This document shows, piece after piece, positions 1 to 8,218 of a stretch of DNA of 64,000 nt. The stretch's first letter is position 1. Each line of letters starts with the position of its first letter. Source of the DNA: Clostridiales bacterium mt11 (GTDB lineage Bacteria; Bacillota; Clostridia; Tissierellales; Tepidimicrobiaceae). The stretch is from assembly GCA_001282665.1 (NCBI GenBank), contig LN874948.1, positions 404,439 to 468,438 on the forward strand, in the 5' to 3' direction. The notes below the pieces were generated by a model. That model worked only from the letters and a program-made list of their open reading frames with translations, was not told where the DNA came from and did no database searches. A program made the translations under genes and the position numbers.

Positions 1-1696
1 CCATATATTCTTTAACTATTGGAGTAAATACCTTATAGTAGGTATCCTCATGGTGTAATGATTCAGCTTTCCTAGTATAAGATACTTGAAATATAGGCTC
101 AACTCCATTGCTACAGCCGATTAAAGTAGATATACTGCCTGTTGGCGGTATAGTTAAAAGTTGACTGTTTCTAAGCCCATATTTTTTAATTAGTTCCAAT
201 ACATCTTCATGGGCATTAGATAATAAAAATGGTGATTTTAATATAGCTTCGGGTTTATACCTAGGGAATGGCCCCTGCTCTTTAGCTAATAAAGCTGATT
301 GTCTTAAGGCTTCGTTGATTAACACCTCTCCTATTTGACGAATTAAACTTAAGGATTCTTCACTTCCATATCTAATCCTCATCTTTATAAACATATCTGC
401 TATGCCCATAATTCCTAATCCAATCTGCCTTAATTCCCTAGACATTTCCCTCTGTTGACGAAGTGGATGTAATTTCATATTTTCATCTAAAACTTCATTT
501 AAGTATATAACCCCTTCCCTAACCATTTTACCAAGCTTTTCAAATTCAAATACTGCATTTTCTTTAAAAGGATTTCTAACGAATTCACTTAAATTTATAG
601 AGGATAAATTGCAGCTTCCAAAAGCAGGGAGAGTTTCTTCTGCACAAGGATTTACTCCAGCAAACTGAAAACTTTCATCTTCACTCATTAAATGCCATGT
701 ATTAATGCGGTCTTTATATAATATTCCTGGTTCTGCCATACTCCAGTTGTTTTTAGCCAACTTTCTAAATAAATCTCGAGCATTAACTACTTTTTTGATT
801 TCTTCTCCAGTAGCATCCACTTTAAAATATAATTCATATTCCCTATCCTCTTTTACAGCATTCATAAAATCATCATCTATATTAACGGAAATATTAGCAT
901 ACTTTACCCTACTTAAATCATTTTTTACATCGATAAAATCCTCAATATCCGGATGATTGCAATCCAAATTCAACATTAAAGCTCCCCGTCTACCTCTCAT
1001 ACCGATTAATCCAGTAACTAAAGAATAAAGATCCATAAAGGAAACTGCACCAGTGGTGGTACTTGCTGCATTATTGACTTTAGCACCTTTTGGTCTTAGC
1101 TTAGATAAAGTAAGTCCTACGCCTCCACCATAGGAATAAGTTCTAGCCATGTATTTAGCTGTATCAAATATGGCTGTAAGATCATCTTCTACTTTAGGCA
1201 TAACATAGCAATTTGACAAAGTAATCTTTCTGCCATATTTGTCTAAACCTCTTCCTGCCAATATCCTTCCCGCAGGCATAAATTTTTTATCCTTTATTGC
1301 CTTCTTTATAAAATTGTTTCCACCGCTTACCCTATTTAAAAATTCATCAAAACTTTCACCTTCAAATCTATATTTTTTCTCATATATATCCCTCTGTAAT
1401 TCAGTCATTATCCAACCATGTTTTCTAAGTCTAGCCCGTTCGTCCCTATATAGAATATATTTTTTAGCTACCTCTGGTCTAACCTTCATAAGCTCAATCT
1501 CCACAAAATCTTGAATCTTTTCAATATCTACCAAATCTAAATCACTAAAATTGGTAAACACCCTATCTGCAATTTCCTTGGATAATATTTCATCTACTCC
1601 CATATCCGTTTCAGCCATAGCCTTATTAATAGCGTTGACAATTTTATCCCCTTCAAACTCTACAATTGTGCCATTCCTCTTTTCGACTTTCAACAC
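1..1696 (-). CDS. nrdJ: Adenosylcobalamin-dependent (class II) ribonucleoside reductase, partial
   Basis: Reduces ribonucleotides to deoxyribonucleotides with vitamin B12 as radical source, so it works with or without oxygen. The visible ~565 residues hold an N-terminal ATP-cone (VEKRNGTIVEFEGDKI near the start) followed by the reductase barrel: SNCYVMP, the glycine-rich YSYGGGVGL, NPCAEETLPAFGSCNLSS, and PPTGSISTLIGCSNGVEPIF, which is the B12-type form of the active-site loop. The gene runs off the left edge, so the C-terminal cysteines are missing. Start chosen as GTG at 1696 with a GAGGGG ribosome site 7 nt upstream; TTG at 1693 is also possible. Two NrdR-type boxes lie just upstream. Family assignment is firm. 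Confidence 0.93.
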   Translation of the reverse strand, partial: MLKVEKRNGTIVEFEGDKIVNAINKAMAETDMGVDEILSKEIADRVFTNFSDLDLVDIEKIQDFVEIELMKVRPEVAKKYILYRDERARLRKHGWIMTELQRDIYEKKYRFEGESFDEFLNRVSGGNNFIKKAIKDKKFMPAGRILAGRGLDKYGRKITLSNCYVMPKVEDDLTAIFDTAKYMARTYSYGGGVGLTLSKLRPKGAKVNNAASTTTGAVSFMDLYSLVTGLIGMRGRRGALMLNLDCNHPDIEDFIDVKNDLSRVKYANISVNIDDDFMNAVKEDREYELYFKVDATGEEIKKVVNARDLFRKLAKNNWSMAEPGILYKDRINTWHLMSEDESFQFAGVNPCAEETLPAFGSCNLSSINLSEFVRNPFKENAVFEFEKLGKMVREGVIYLNEVLDENMKLHPLRQQREMSRELRQIGLGIMGIADMFIKMRIRYGSEESLSLIRQIGEVLINEALRQSALLAKEQGPFPRYKPEAILKSPFLLSNAHEDVLELIKKYGLRNSQLLTIPPTGSISTLIGCSNGVEPIFQVSYTRKAESLHHEDTYYKVFTPIVKEYM

Positions 1697-1708
1697 AAAA
1701 TCACCCCT

Positions 1709-1755
1709 CATCTATATATAGTGTATCGTCCTCTTCCGCATACTATATATATACA
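1709..1755 (-). promoter_or_regulatory. Tandem NrdR-type boxes upstream of nrdJ
   Basis: Two imperfect palindromes match the NrdR box (consensus ACACTATATATAGTGT as I know it). The strong copy, TCTATATATAGTGT, is at 1711-1724. A second copy, ATACTATATATATACA, is at 1740-1755. Their centres are about 31 bp apart, three helical turns, the spacing typical of NrdR pairs. The same 14-mer recurs upstream of nrdD at 23030-23043. The nrdR gene itself is not in the window. Confidence 0.7.
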
Positions 1756-1881
1756 ATTTATCATATGTTTATTCTCAAATCAATATAAATATTATTTTTT
1801 ATTCAAGTTACTTTTAAATTTATCAAATTAACTATATAATATACTAAAGTAGTTCTTAAACTAAGTAATAGGGGGGTAATT

Positions 1882-3234
1882 ATGAATAAATTGAGATCTT
1901 TAATGGTGGACTTACCTGAAGATGTAAAAAAACTTGTAACCTACGGTGATTTTTCAGAAGCTCTAAACCTAATAGATCTATATATGACAAGAAATATTCC
2001 TCAAATTTTAAAGGACAGGTTAACTTTTGAAAAGGATAGAATTAGGAGATTTAAAGAGGATTATAAATATTCTCCTAATGAGGCTTTAGCTTTAGCCCAA
2101 GAAAATATAAAAGATTTTAAAAAAGAAGAATTGGAATATCTAAAAAATGAAAGATATGCTGATTGGATCTATGTAGATGGTAAGGTTAAATTTCATAAAA
2201 GATTTCTTCAAAATTCAATTAGAATCCATCCCAATTTAAAAAACAGACTCATAGAGCCAACTCTAGATAATGATTCAAATATATTAGAAAAGACTATTGA
2301 TAATATTATAAAACATGGAGAGAAAAAATATTTTATCCATGTTAAAACTGGATTAAAATTAAAACCTGAATATGTTAAAGAAGGTGAGACTATTAGGGTT
2401 CACTTGCCTATTCCTCGAAATGCTCAGCAAATAAAAAACATTAAAATTTTAAATACCTCTCATGAACCAAAATTTATTTCACCAGTTAATCATCCCCAAA
2501 GAACCATTTATTTTGAAGAAGTAGTAAGAGCTGAAGATAATTTTACTGTCGAATATTCCTATGAGAGCCATATTCAATATAATGTTTTATCTCCAGATAG
2601 AGTTTCCAAAGATCAACCCACTTTTTATACAGAGGAATGGCTGCCCCATATAAGATTCACTCCTCTTCTAATCGAATTAGCAAAAGAAATCATAGAAGAT
2701 GAACAAAATCCACTTATGAAAGCAAGAAAGATATATAATTATATAACTGAAAATATACAGTATTCATATGTTAGACAATATGCTTCCATAACTAATGTTC
2801 CTGAATATGCTGCTTATAATTTAAAAGGGGACTGTGGTATTCAAGCTATACTATTTATTACATTATGTAGAATAGTAGGAGTCCCTGCTAGATGGCAATC
2901 AGGGCTAGTCGTCAATCCATATTATATAGGATGTCATGATTGGGCAGAATTCTATGTAGAGCCTTATGGTTGGGTATTTGCTGACCCATCCTTTGGCGGC
3001 GGAGGATTGAGAACTGGAAACAAAAAAAGATGGAATTTTTATTTTGGTAATTTGGATCCCTTTAGAATGATATCTAATTCTGAGTTCCATTATGAACTCT
3101 ATCCAGAAAAGAATTTTTTAAGGCAAGATCCCTATGACAATCAAGAAGGAGAAATGGAATATTTGGATGAACCCATCTTTCATAATAAATATGATGTAAT
3201 ACAGGAAATAATTGAAGTTAGTGAAATAAAATAA
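1882..3234 (+). CDS. Transglutaminase-like domain protein
   Basis: A 450-residue protein with a C-terminal transglutaminase/protease-like fold. The catalytic triad is visible: Cys in KGDCGIQAILF (about residue 319), His in GCHDWAEFYV (about 352) and Asp in WVFADPSFGGG (about 368). Such proteins are cysteine peptidases or cross-linking enzymes; the substrate cannot be read here. The N-terminal ~190 residues are helical with no recognised domain, and the middle has a beta-rich segment (ETIRVHLPIPR) often found before this domain. No signal peptide is seen, so it is probably cytosolic. AGGGGGG lies 7 nt before the ATG. It is transcribed alone, divergent from nrdJ. Confidence 0.85.
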   Translation: MNKLRSLMVDLPEDVKKLVTYGDFSEALNLIDLYMTRNIPQILKDRLTFEKDRIRRFKEDYKYSPNEALALAQENIKDFKKEELEYLKNERYADWIYVDGKVKFHKRFLQNSIRIHPNLKNRLIEPTLDNDSNILEKTIDNIIKHGEKKYFIHVKTGLKLKPEYVKEGETIRVHLPIPRNAQQIKNIKILNTSHEPKFISPVNHPQRTIYFEEVVRAEDNFTVEYSYESHIQYNVLSPDRVSKDQPTFYTEEWLPHIRFTPLLIELAKEIIEDEQNPLMKARKIYNYITENIQYSYVRQYASITNVPEYAAYNLKGDCGIQAILFITLCRIVGVPARWQSGLVVNPYYIGCHDWAEFYVEPYGWVFADPSFGGGGLRTGNKKRWNFYFGNLDPFRMISNSEFHYELYPEKNFLRQDPYDNQEGEMEYLDEPIFHNKYDVIQEIIEVSEIK

Positions 3235-3240
3235 ATAAAA

Positions 3241-3276
3241 ACAACACGGGATAACTACAACTCCCGTGTTGTTTTT
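3241..3276. terminator. Bidirectional rho-independent terminator
   Basis: The 11-bp arms ACAACACGGGA (3241-3251) and TCCCGTGTTGT (3262-3272) form a perfect stem. T-runs on both strands let it serve both the transglutaminase gene and the convergent msrC-type gene. Confidence 0.85.
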
Positions 3277-3288
3277 ATTTAATCGTTT

Positions 3289-3786
3289 TTAAATATTATT
3301 CCAATTGATATATTCATTCAATATTTCAACAAACTTTATGAAGTATTCCTGCTCCATATGAGTAAATCGCCCTTTTTCTGGACTATCTAAATCCAATACT
3401 CCATAAACTTCTCCATCTTTGATAATTGGTATAACCAACTCAGAATTTGAAGCTGAATCACAGGCAATATGTCCCGGAAACAAATATACATCGGAAACTA
3501 ATTGAACTTCCCTAGTCTTAACTGCCGTTCCACATACGCCTTTTCCTATTTCAATCCTGTTGCAAGCAGGTAGTCCTTGAAATGGCCCTAGTACTAACTC
3601 ATCATCTCGTAATAAATAAAATCCTGCCCAGTTTAATCTATCCACACAAGCCATTATTATCCCTGTTGCATTGGAAATATTGGCTAGATCGTCTTTTTCT
3701 GAGCTTAGTTGTCCCTTCAATAAAGTAAGCATATATCTATATCTATCTTTTGTTTCCATGTTGTTAATTGAGTCCAATTTAAACAT
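3289..3786 (-). CDS. msrC: GAF-domain free-methionine-(R)-sulfoxide reductase
   Basis: Reduces free L-methionine-(R)-sulfoxide in the cytosol, using cysteine chemistry inside a GAF fold. The 165-residue protein is almost exactly one GAF domain. It carries the family's conserved cysteines in LPACNRIEIG, KGVCGTAV and GHIACDSASNSELVIPI, the same order as in E. coli and yeast fRMsr. NWAGFYLL and VLDLDSP are also typical. The start has GGGGGAAG upstream of ATG. A separate MsrA (29.2 kb) handles peptide-bound sulfoxide. No partner gene lies beside it. Assignment is confident. Confidence 0.88.
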   Translation of the reverse strand: MFKLDSINNMETKDRYRYMLTLLKGQLSSEKDDLANISNATGIIMACVDRLNWAGFYLLRDDELVLGPFQGLPACNRIEIGKGVCGTAVKTREVQLVSDVYLFPGHIACDSASNSELVIPIIKDGEVYGVLDLDSPEKGRFTHMEQEYFIKFVEILNEYINWNNI

Positions 3787-3838
3787 AGCTTCCCCCTTAA
3801 TCTTCTATTATTTTATCTGTCTTTATAGTTAAATAGGA

Positions 3839-4942
3839 TTAATCAGGAAAATTTAAATCCCTTTTAAATCCCTCTATAATCTCATCTAACAATTCATAAT
3901 CAACTACATAGCCAAACTTACTATTATTTTTATCTAGCTTTATTATCTTAGCAGTAACTATATTATTTATATGGTAGGATATAGTTGCACTTGATACATC
4001 TAAAGATTTGGCAATCTTTTTAGTAGATGTTTCACCTGAGGCAATTAATTTTAATACCTCATATCTAGTCTTATCTCCAAGATTTTTGAATACCTGTACC
4101 CTCTCATAGGTCTTGTTTTCATTTATCTCCTTCATTTTCTTGAAAGCTTCTTCCATCTTCAATCCCCATGATATATAACTGCTCTTAATTGCACTTTCAA
4201 TTAAAATGGAATAAGGAAACATCACCGAAATAAATAAATCTATTTCTCCATCATCTAATAGACTTGCATCTAATATGGAATAGGTGATTTCTTCTAATCC
4301 TCTATCGCCTTTATCATTTAAAAACTCGGCTAGATATTCTCCATATCCATTTACTTCATCTTTAAAAGGCTTATATATATCTTCAAATATAAGTAATAGC
4401 TTTCTCATAAGCTCAATATATCTTTTCATATATTTTAAAGGTTCCTGTCCTATTAAAAAAAGATTCCATTTGGTTCCTGCTTCAATGGGCAACTCTTTTA
4501 TAAAAGGAATTATCTTCTCGTCGGTGGATATAATCTCCTCAGCTTTTTTTATAATTTCATCTGAATCAGAAGAATATTCCTCATCGATTGTTAATATAGA
4601 ATAGATAATATTTTTTCTTATCTCATATTCATCTAATGTAAGCAACATATTAAGATAATCTTCTTCATTTTTATAGCCAATTATTCCAGTAGCTCTTAAT
4701 ATTAAATCTATAAAATCATATTCATTTGAATATCGTTTCATATAAAAAGTCTCAATTTCTTTGGAAAAGGGGCTTAATCTGTTCTGTACCTCTTTTGCAA
4801 AATCTGAATAACCATCTATAGCTATTTCCTCATAATTACTTGGCATCTTAGAAGCTTCAAACTCTTCACCATGATATAGTAATCTTGGAAACTGCAAAAA
4901 ATCATATAGTTTACTCTCTTCTAAATAGAACCTAAATTTCAT
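3839..4942 (-). CDS. ArsR-type winged-helix transcriptional regulator
   Basis: A 367-residue regulator with an unusually long N-terminal sensor region (about 285 residues, helical, no recognised ligand motif). The C-terminal winged helix is of ArsR type: GDKTRYEVLKLIASGETST, then the recognition helix LDVSSATISYHINNI. Its start overlaps the end of the upstream MFS transporter gene by 11 nt, so the two are translationally coupled and it probably controls that exporter. The ligand is unknown. A similar long-sensor/ArsR architecture (DUF5937-like) is known beside exporters; that link is by recollection. Confidence 0.8.
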   Translation of the reverse strand: MKFRFYLEESKLYDFLQFPRLLYHGEEFEASKMPSNYEEIAIDGYSDFAKEVQNRLSPFSKEIETFYMKRYSNEYDFIDLILRATGIIGYKNEEDYLNMLLTLDEYEIRKNIIYSILTIDEEYSSDSDEIIKKAEEIISTDEKIIPFIKELPIEAGTKWNLFLIGQEPLKYMKRYIELMRKLLLIFEDIYKPFKDEVNGYGEYLAEFLNDKGDRGLEEITYSILDASLLDDGEIDLFISVMFPYSILIESAIKSSYISWGLKMEEAFKKMKEINENKTYERVQVFKNLGDKTRYEVLKLIASGETSTKKIAKSLDVSSATISYHINNIVTAKIIKLDKNNSKFGYVVDYELLDEIIEGFKRDLNFPD

Positions 4943-6176
4943 TTATCCCATCTCCCACTATTTCATCTTCCTTTCCATCAACTTTAATCAAGGCATTTTT
5001 ATATATTCTAACTGCTATAATCATTATCACTCCTGCTATTCCTATTACATAACTTGGTGCAATTATATCATAAAGAGAGCCAAAAATCATTTGACCTATT
5101 GGGATAAATATAGTTACAGCTAGATTAAATACTGCAGAAGTTCTCCCCATTAGCTCAATAGGAGTTACTTGATCAAATATTGTTCCTAAGGAAATATTTG
5201 CAACTGTGACCAACATGCCTATCATAAAGGAAACTATTAATAATAAAATATATACAATACTTGAATTAAGATTATTTAACATGATTCTAGAAGATATTGG
5301 CACCATAATCAATACACATATTCCCACCAATATAAAGCTTTTATAACACAGTTTACCTATTGGAATCTTCTTTATATATCCAGAGCATAAGATTGGTGCA
5401 GCAATCATGGATAAAGACAAGACCATTTGGAATACTCCAAATTGAAAATCCGTTGCTTTTAGTACTTCTTTGATTATAAAAATCAATCCTATTGAAAAGA
5501 GAGGCGAAATAGAAAAGTTGATTACCGTTCCTAAACTTATTATTGTGGATATAAACTTATTGCCTTTGATTATATCTACTCCTTCCATCAGATCATTCTT
5601 AAATGATTTGATATTTATATTATCTGGCTTTTTGTGTTTTTTAGGAATATTTATGAACATCTCGCTAATACCCGATGCAAAGAAACTAATGGAATTGATT
5701 ATCAAAACTACCTTTAGCCCAAATGTACCATAAACTAAAGCACCAATTACTGGAGCTAGTAGCTGTCCTATATTCATAACCAATGAATTGAGAGAATTTG
5801 CATCCAATAGTTGTTCTTTATCTACCATACTTGGTAAAACGGCAGACATAGCGGAACCAAAAAATATTTCAGTAATTTCCAGCATGATAACTAATATGTA
5901 GAGCATAGGTAGAGTAAAGCTTCCATTTATAATAAATATTACTGCGTATATTCCTATGATGACTGAATTCAATAAATCCAATATTACTATAGTCTTCTTC
6001 CTGTCAAACCAATCTCCAAAAACTCCAGCTATTGGTGACAACAGTATTCTAGGAAGTATGGATATGGATAGCATCGACGCAAATATCGTAGCGGAACCAG
6101 TTAATTCAAGGACATATAGGGATAATGCAAATTGTTGTATATTACTCCCTAACAAAGAAACCAATTTACCTAACAT
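4932..6176 (-). CDS. Major facilitator superfamily transporter, 5' end probably frameshifted
   Basis: A 414-residue membrane protein with about 12 hydrophobic segments and the MFS loop-2 motif GDWFDRKKT (DxxxRRxx-like), typical of proton-driven drug or metabolite exporters. It overlaps the downstream ArsR-type gene, suggesting a regulated exporter pair. The ATG at 6176 has no ribosome site. A good one (GGAGGT, 6224-6229) precedes ATG 6217, but that ATG is out of frame: its reading hits TAA after 13 codons. One extra A in the six-A run at 6190-6195 would restore an N-terminus of MNMKLIKEKNFFLLMLGK. Either a real deletion, a slippery site or a sequencing error. The substrate is unknown. Confidence 0.8.
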   Translation of the reverse strand: MLGKLVSLLGSNIQQFALSLYVLELTGSATIFASMLSISILPRILLSPIAGVFGDWFDRKKTIVILDLLNSVIIGIYAVIFIINGSFTLPMLYILVIMLEITEIFFGSAMSAVLPSMVDKEQLLDANSLNSLVMNIGQLLAPVIGALVYGTFGLKVVLIINSISFFASGISEMFINIPKKHKKPDNINIKSFKNDLMEGVDIIKGNKFISTIISLGTVINFSISPLFSIGLIFIIKEVLKATDFQFGVFQMVLSLSMIAAPILCSGYIKKIPIGKLCYKSFILVGICVLIMVPISSRIMLNNLNSSIVYILLLIVSFMIGMLVTVANISLGTIFDQVTPIELMGRTSAVFNLAVTIFIPIGQMIFGSLYDIIAPSYVIGIAGVIMIIAVRIYKNALIKVDGKEDEIVGDGINEI

Positions 6177-6440
6177 TAACAGAAAGAAATTTTTTCTTTG
6201 ATAAGCTTCATATTCATAATATAACCTCCAAATTATTTGTTGTTTATATTATATGTTTATAATTATATGATGTCAATATAATTATTAGATATTTATCTAA
6301 TAATTAGTTGATAACATGGCAACTATTTATATATGGGTAATCACTAAATTTAATCATGCAAAAAACCTTCTAAATAGCCAGCCAAATTTATTATAAATAT
6401 GATAAATTTAGGGTATATAGTATTAGAAAGGAGTGTATGT

Positions 6441-7463
6441 ATGAGGAAATTATTTTCAGGTACCAAAATTAAAGATTTAGAATTAAAAAATCGTATTGTA
6501 ATGGCTCCAATGTGTATGGTTGTATCCGATGATAGGGGATATGCTAAAAGTTGGCATGAAATCCATTATGCTTCTCGTGCCATAGGAGGTACTGGACTCA
6601 TAATTTTAGAAGCAACAGCAGTGGAAAGCAGAGGTAGAATAAAAAATGGTGATCTAGGAATTTGGGATGATTCCCATATAGAAGGATTATCCAATATAGT
6701 CCAAAATGTTAAAATTTCTGGCGCCAAAATTGGTATTCAACTAGCTCATGCTGGAAGAAAATGCGAAGTAAAATCTGAAAAGATTATTGCTCCATCTCCT
6801 ATAGCATTTGATAATAGCTACCCCATTCCAGAAGAAATGACTAAAGACGATATAAAGACTGTTATAGATTCCTTTAAAGAAGGAGCTAGAAAAGCTGATG
6901 AAGCTGGTTTTGATGTTATTGAAATCCACGGAGCTCATGGATATTTGATTAATGAATTTTTATCTCCTCTTACCAATAAAAGAGAAGATGAATATGGAGG
7001 AAGTTTAGAAAACAGGGTTAGATTTTTAAAGGAAATAGTAAGAGAAATTAAAAGGGTATGGCCTAAAAACAAACCTATAATCTTAAGGGTTTCTGCTGAA
7101 GAGTACATGGAAGGTGGAAATCATCCTGAGGATTTAATAGATATTATAAATATGGTAAAAGATGAAGGTATAGATATAATAGATGTAAGTTCTGGAGCTG
7201 TAGTTCCTGCTAATATTGATGTATATCCAGGATATCAAATTTCCTTTGCAGAAATAATCAAAAAAGGTACTGCCTTACCCGTTATAGCTGGAGGATTGAT
7301 TACAGAGCCAGATATGGCCGAAGAAATACTTAAAAATAATAGAGCAGATTTCATATTTTTAGGAAGAGAACTGTTGAGAAACCCTTATTGGCCTTTAGAA
7401 GCTGCACACAAGCTAAATGAAGAAGTCGAATGGCCTTATCCCTATAGAAGAGCTAAATTATAA
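6441..7463 (+). CDS. NADH:flavin oxidoreductase, old yellow enzyme family (YqjM-like)
   Basis: An FMN-dependent TIM-barrel ene-reductase of about 340 residues, the size of B. subtilis YqjM (NADPH dehydrogenase). Visible: VMAPMCMVV, which carries the flavin-tuning Cys; the substrate-binding His pair in QLAHAGRK and IEIHGAHGYLINEFL; SPLTNKREDEYGGS; ILRVSAEEYMEGG; and the phosphate-binding end IAGGLITEPDMAEE with FLGRELLRNPYWP. YqjM has Tyr two residues after the Cys (C-M-Y); here it is Val (C-M-V), so substrate use may differ. The start was moved to ATG 6441 (AAAGGAG 7 nt upstream); the longer frame from 6399 lacks one. A single-gene unit with a terminator behind it. Confidence 0.88.
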   Translation: MRKLFSGTKIKDLELKNRIVMAPMCMVVSDDRGYAKSWHEIHYASRAIGGTGLIILEATAVESRGRIKNGDLGIWDDSHIEGLSNIVQNVKISGAKIGIQLAHAGRKCEVKSEKIIAPSPIAFDNSYPIPEEMTKDDIKTVIDSFKEGARKADEAGFDVIEIHGAHGYLINEFLSPLTNKREDEYGGSLENRVRFLKEIVREIKRVWPKNKPIILRVSAEEYMEGGNHPEDLIDIINMVKDEGIDIIDVSSGAVVPANIDVYPGYQISFAEIIKKGTALPVIAGGLITEPDMAEEILKNNRADFIFLGRELLRNPYWPLEAAHKLNEEVEWPYPYRRAKL

Positions 7464-7470
7464 TATCAAT

Positions 7471-7500
7471 TAACCCCCAGTATTTACTGGGGGTTAATGT
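7471..7500 (+). terminator. Rho-independent terminator after the OYE gene
   Basis: Arms TAACCCCCAGTA (7471-7482) and TACTGGGGGTTA (7485-7496) form a 12-bp stem with a very short loop. It may serve the convergent zinc-ribbon gene too. Confidence 0.75.
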
Positions 7501-7516
7501 TCTGTTATCTTAATGG

Positions 7517-7966
7517 TTATATTTCTCTGCCGCAGGATTTACAAAACCTTGCATCCTCATCATTGAGAGCTCCACAATCCTTACACCTAATTTTTATTAT
7601 TTCCTTAGTTTGACTTTCTCCTCTATTTTTACTTATGTCCTTAACTATATCAATATTTTCTATAGTATCATTTATCATTCCGCCTTTAGCAGAGCTATAA
7701 GGCTTTAAATCTTCTCTAGCTTTTTCTGGATCCAATACCAATCCTGAACCAGCTGCTCCTTTAGCGCCAATATTCATCAATATCCTACCAACAATCATGC
7801 AGATCATTCCAATTGGTGGCATTATCATAAAACTTGAAAATCCTCCCCAAAAATCAGGCATTGCACTTACGAAAAAGACAGACATAAACAATGCAAATCC
7901 AATAATCATAAGAACCAAACCTATATAATAAGTAATCTTTCTCTCGTCTGAAATCTTATTGGACAT
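7517..7966 (-). CDS. Membrane protein with C-terminal zinc ribbon
   Basis: About 149 residues from ATG 7966, which has GGAGGGAT directly upstream; the longer frame to 8011 lacks a ribosome site. Two hydrophobic segments near the N-terminus (around YYIGLVLMIIGFALFMSVFF and MICMIVGRILM) anchor it. After a polar linker the C-terminus is a zinc ribbon, CKDCGALNDEDARFCKSCGREI-type, with four cysteines in two CxxC pairs. Similar membrane/zinc-ribbon proteins are common in Firmicutes without an assigned role. It stands alone, so context gives no function. Confidence 0.75.
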   Translation of the reverse strand: MSNKISDERKITYYIGLVLMIIGFALFMSVFFVSAMPDFWGGFSSFMIMPPIGMICMIVGRILMNIGAKGAAGSGLVLDPEKAREDLKPYSSAKGGMINDTIENIDIVKDISKNRGESQTKEIIKIRCKDCGALNDEDARFCKSCGREI

Positions 7967-8218
7967 TTTATCCCTCCTATAGTGGATTCCTATTACCTTA
8001 TTATATACCATCTACTTTCTATAGTGAATAAAAACTTCCCTACTGACATCTTTTCCTCTATATTTCATAACTCTATGTATATCTGATTCCTTCATACAGC
8101 CAATCCCTTATTACTTTGTACTAATTATAATAAGTTCAAAATAAAAATATTTATATACACTCATGAAATTTTTATCGGTAAATAGGAAATACTTTAATGA
8201 ATAGAAAGGAGTTTTCTG

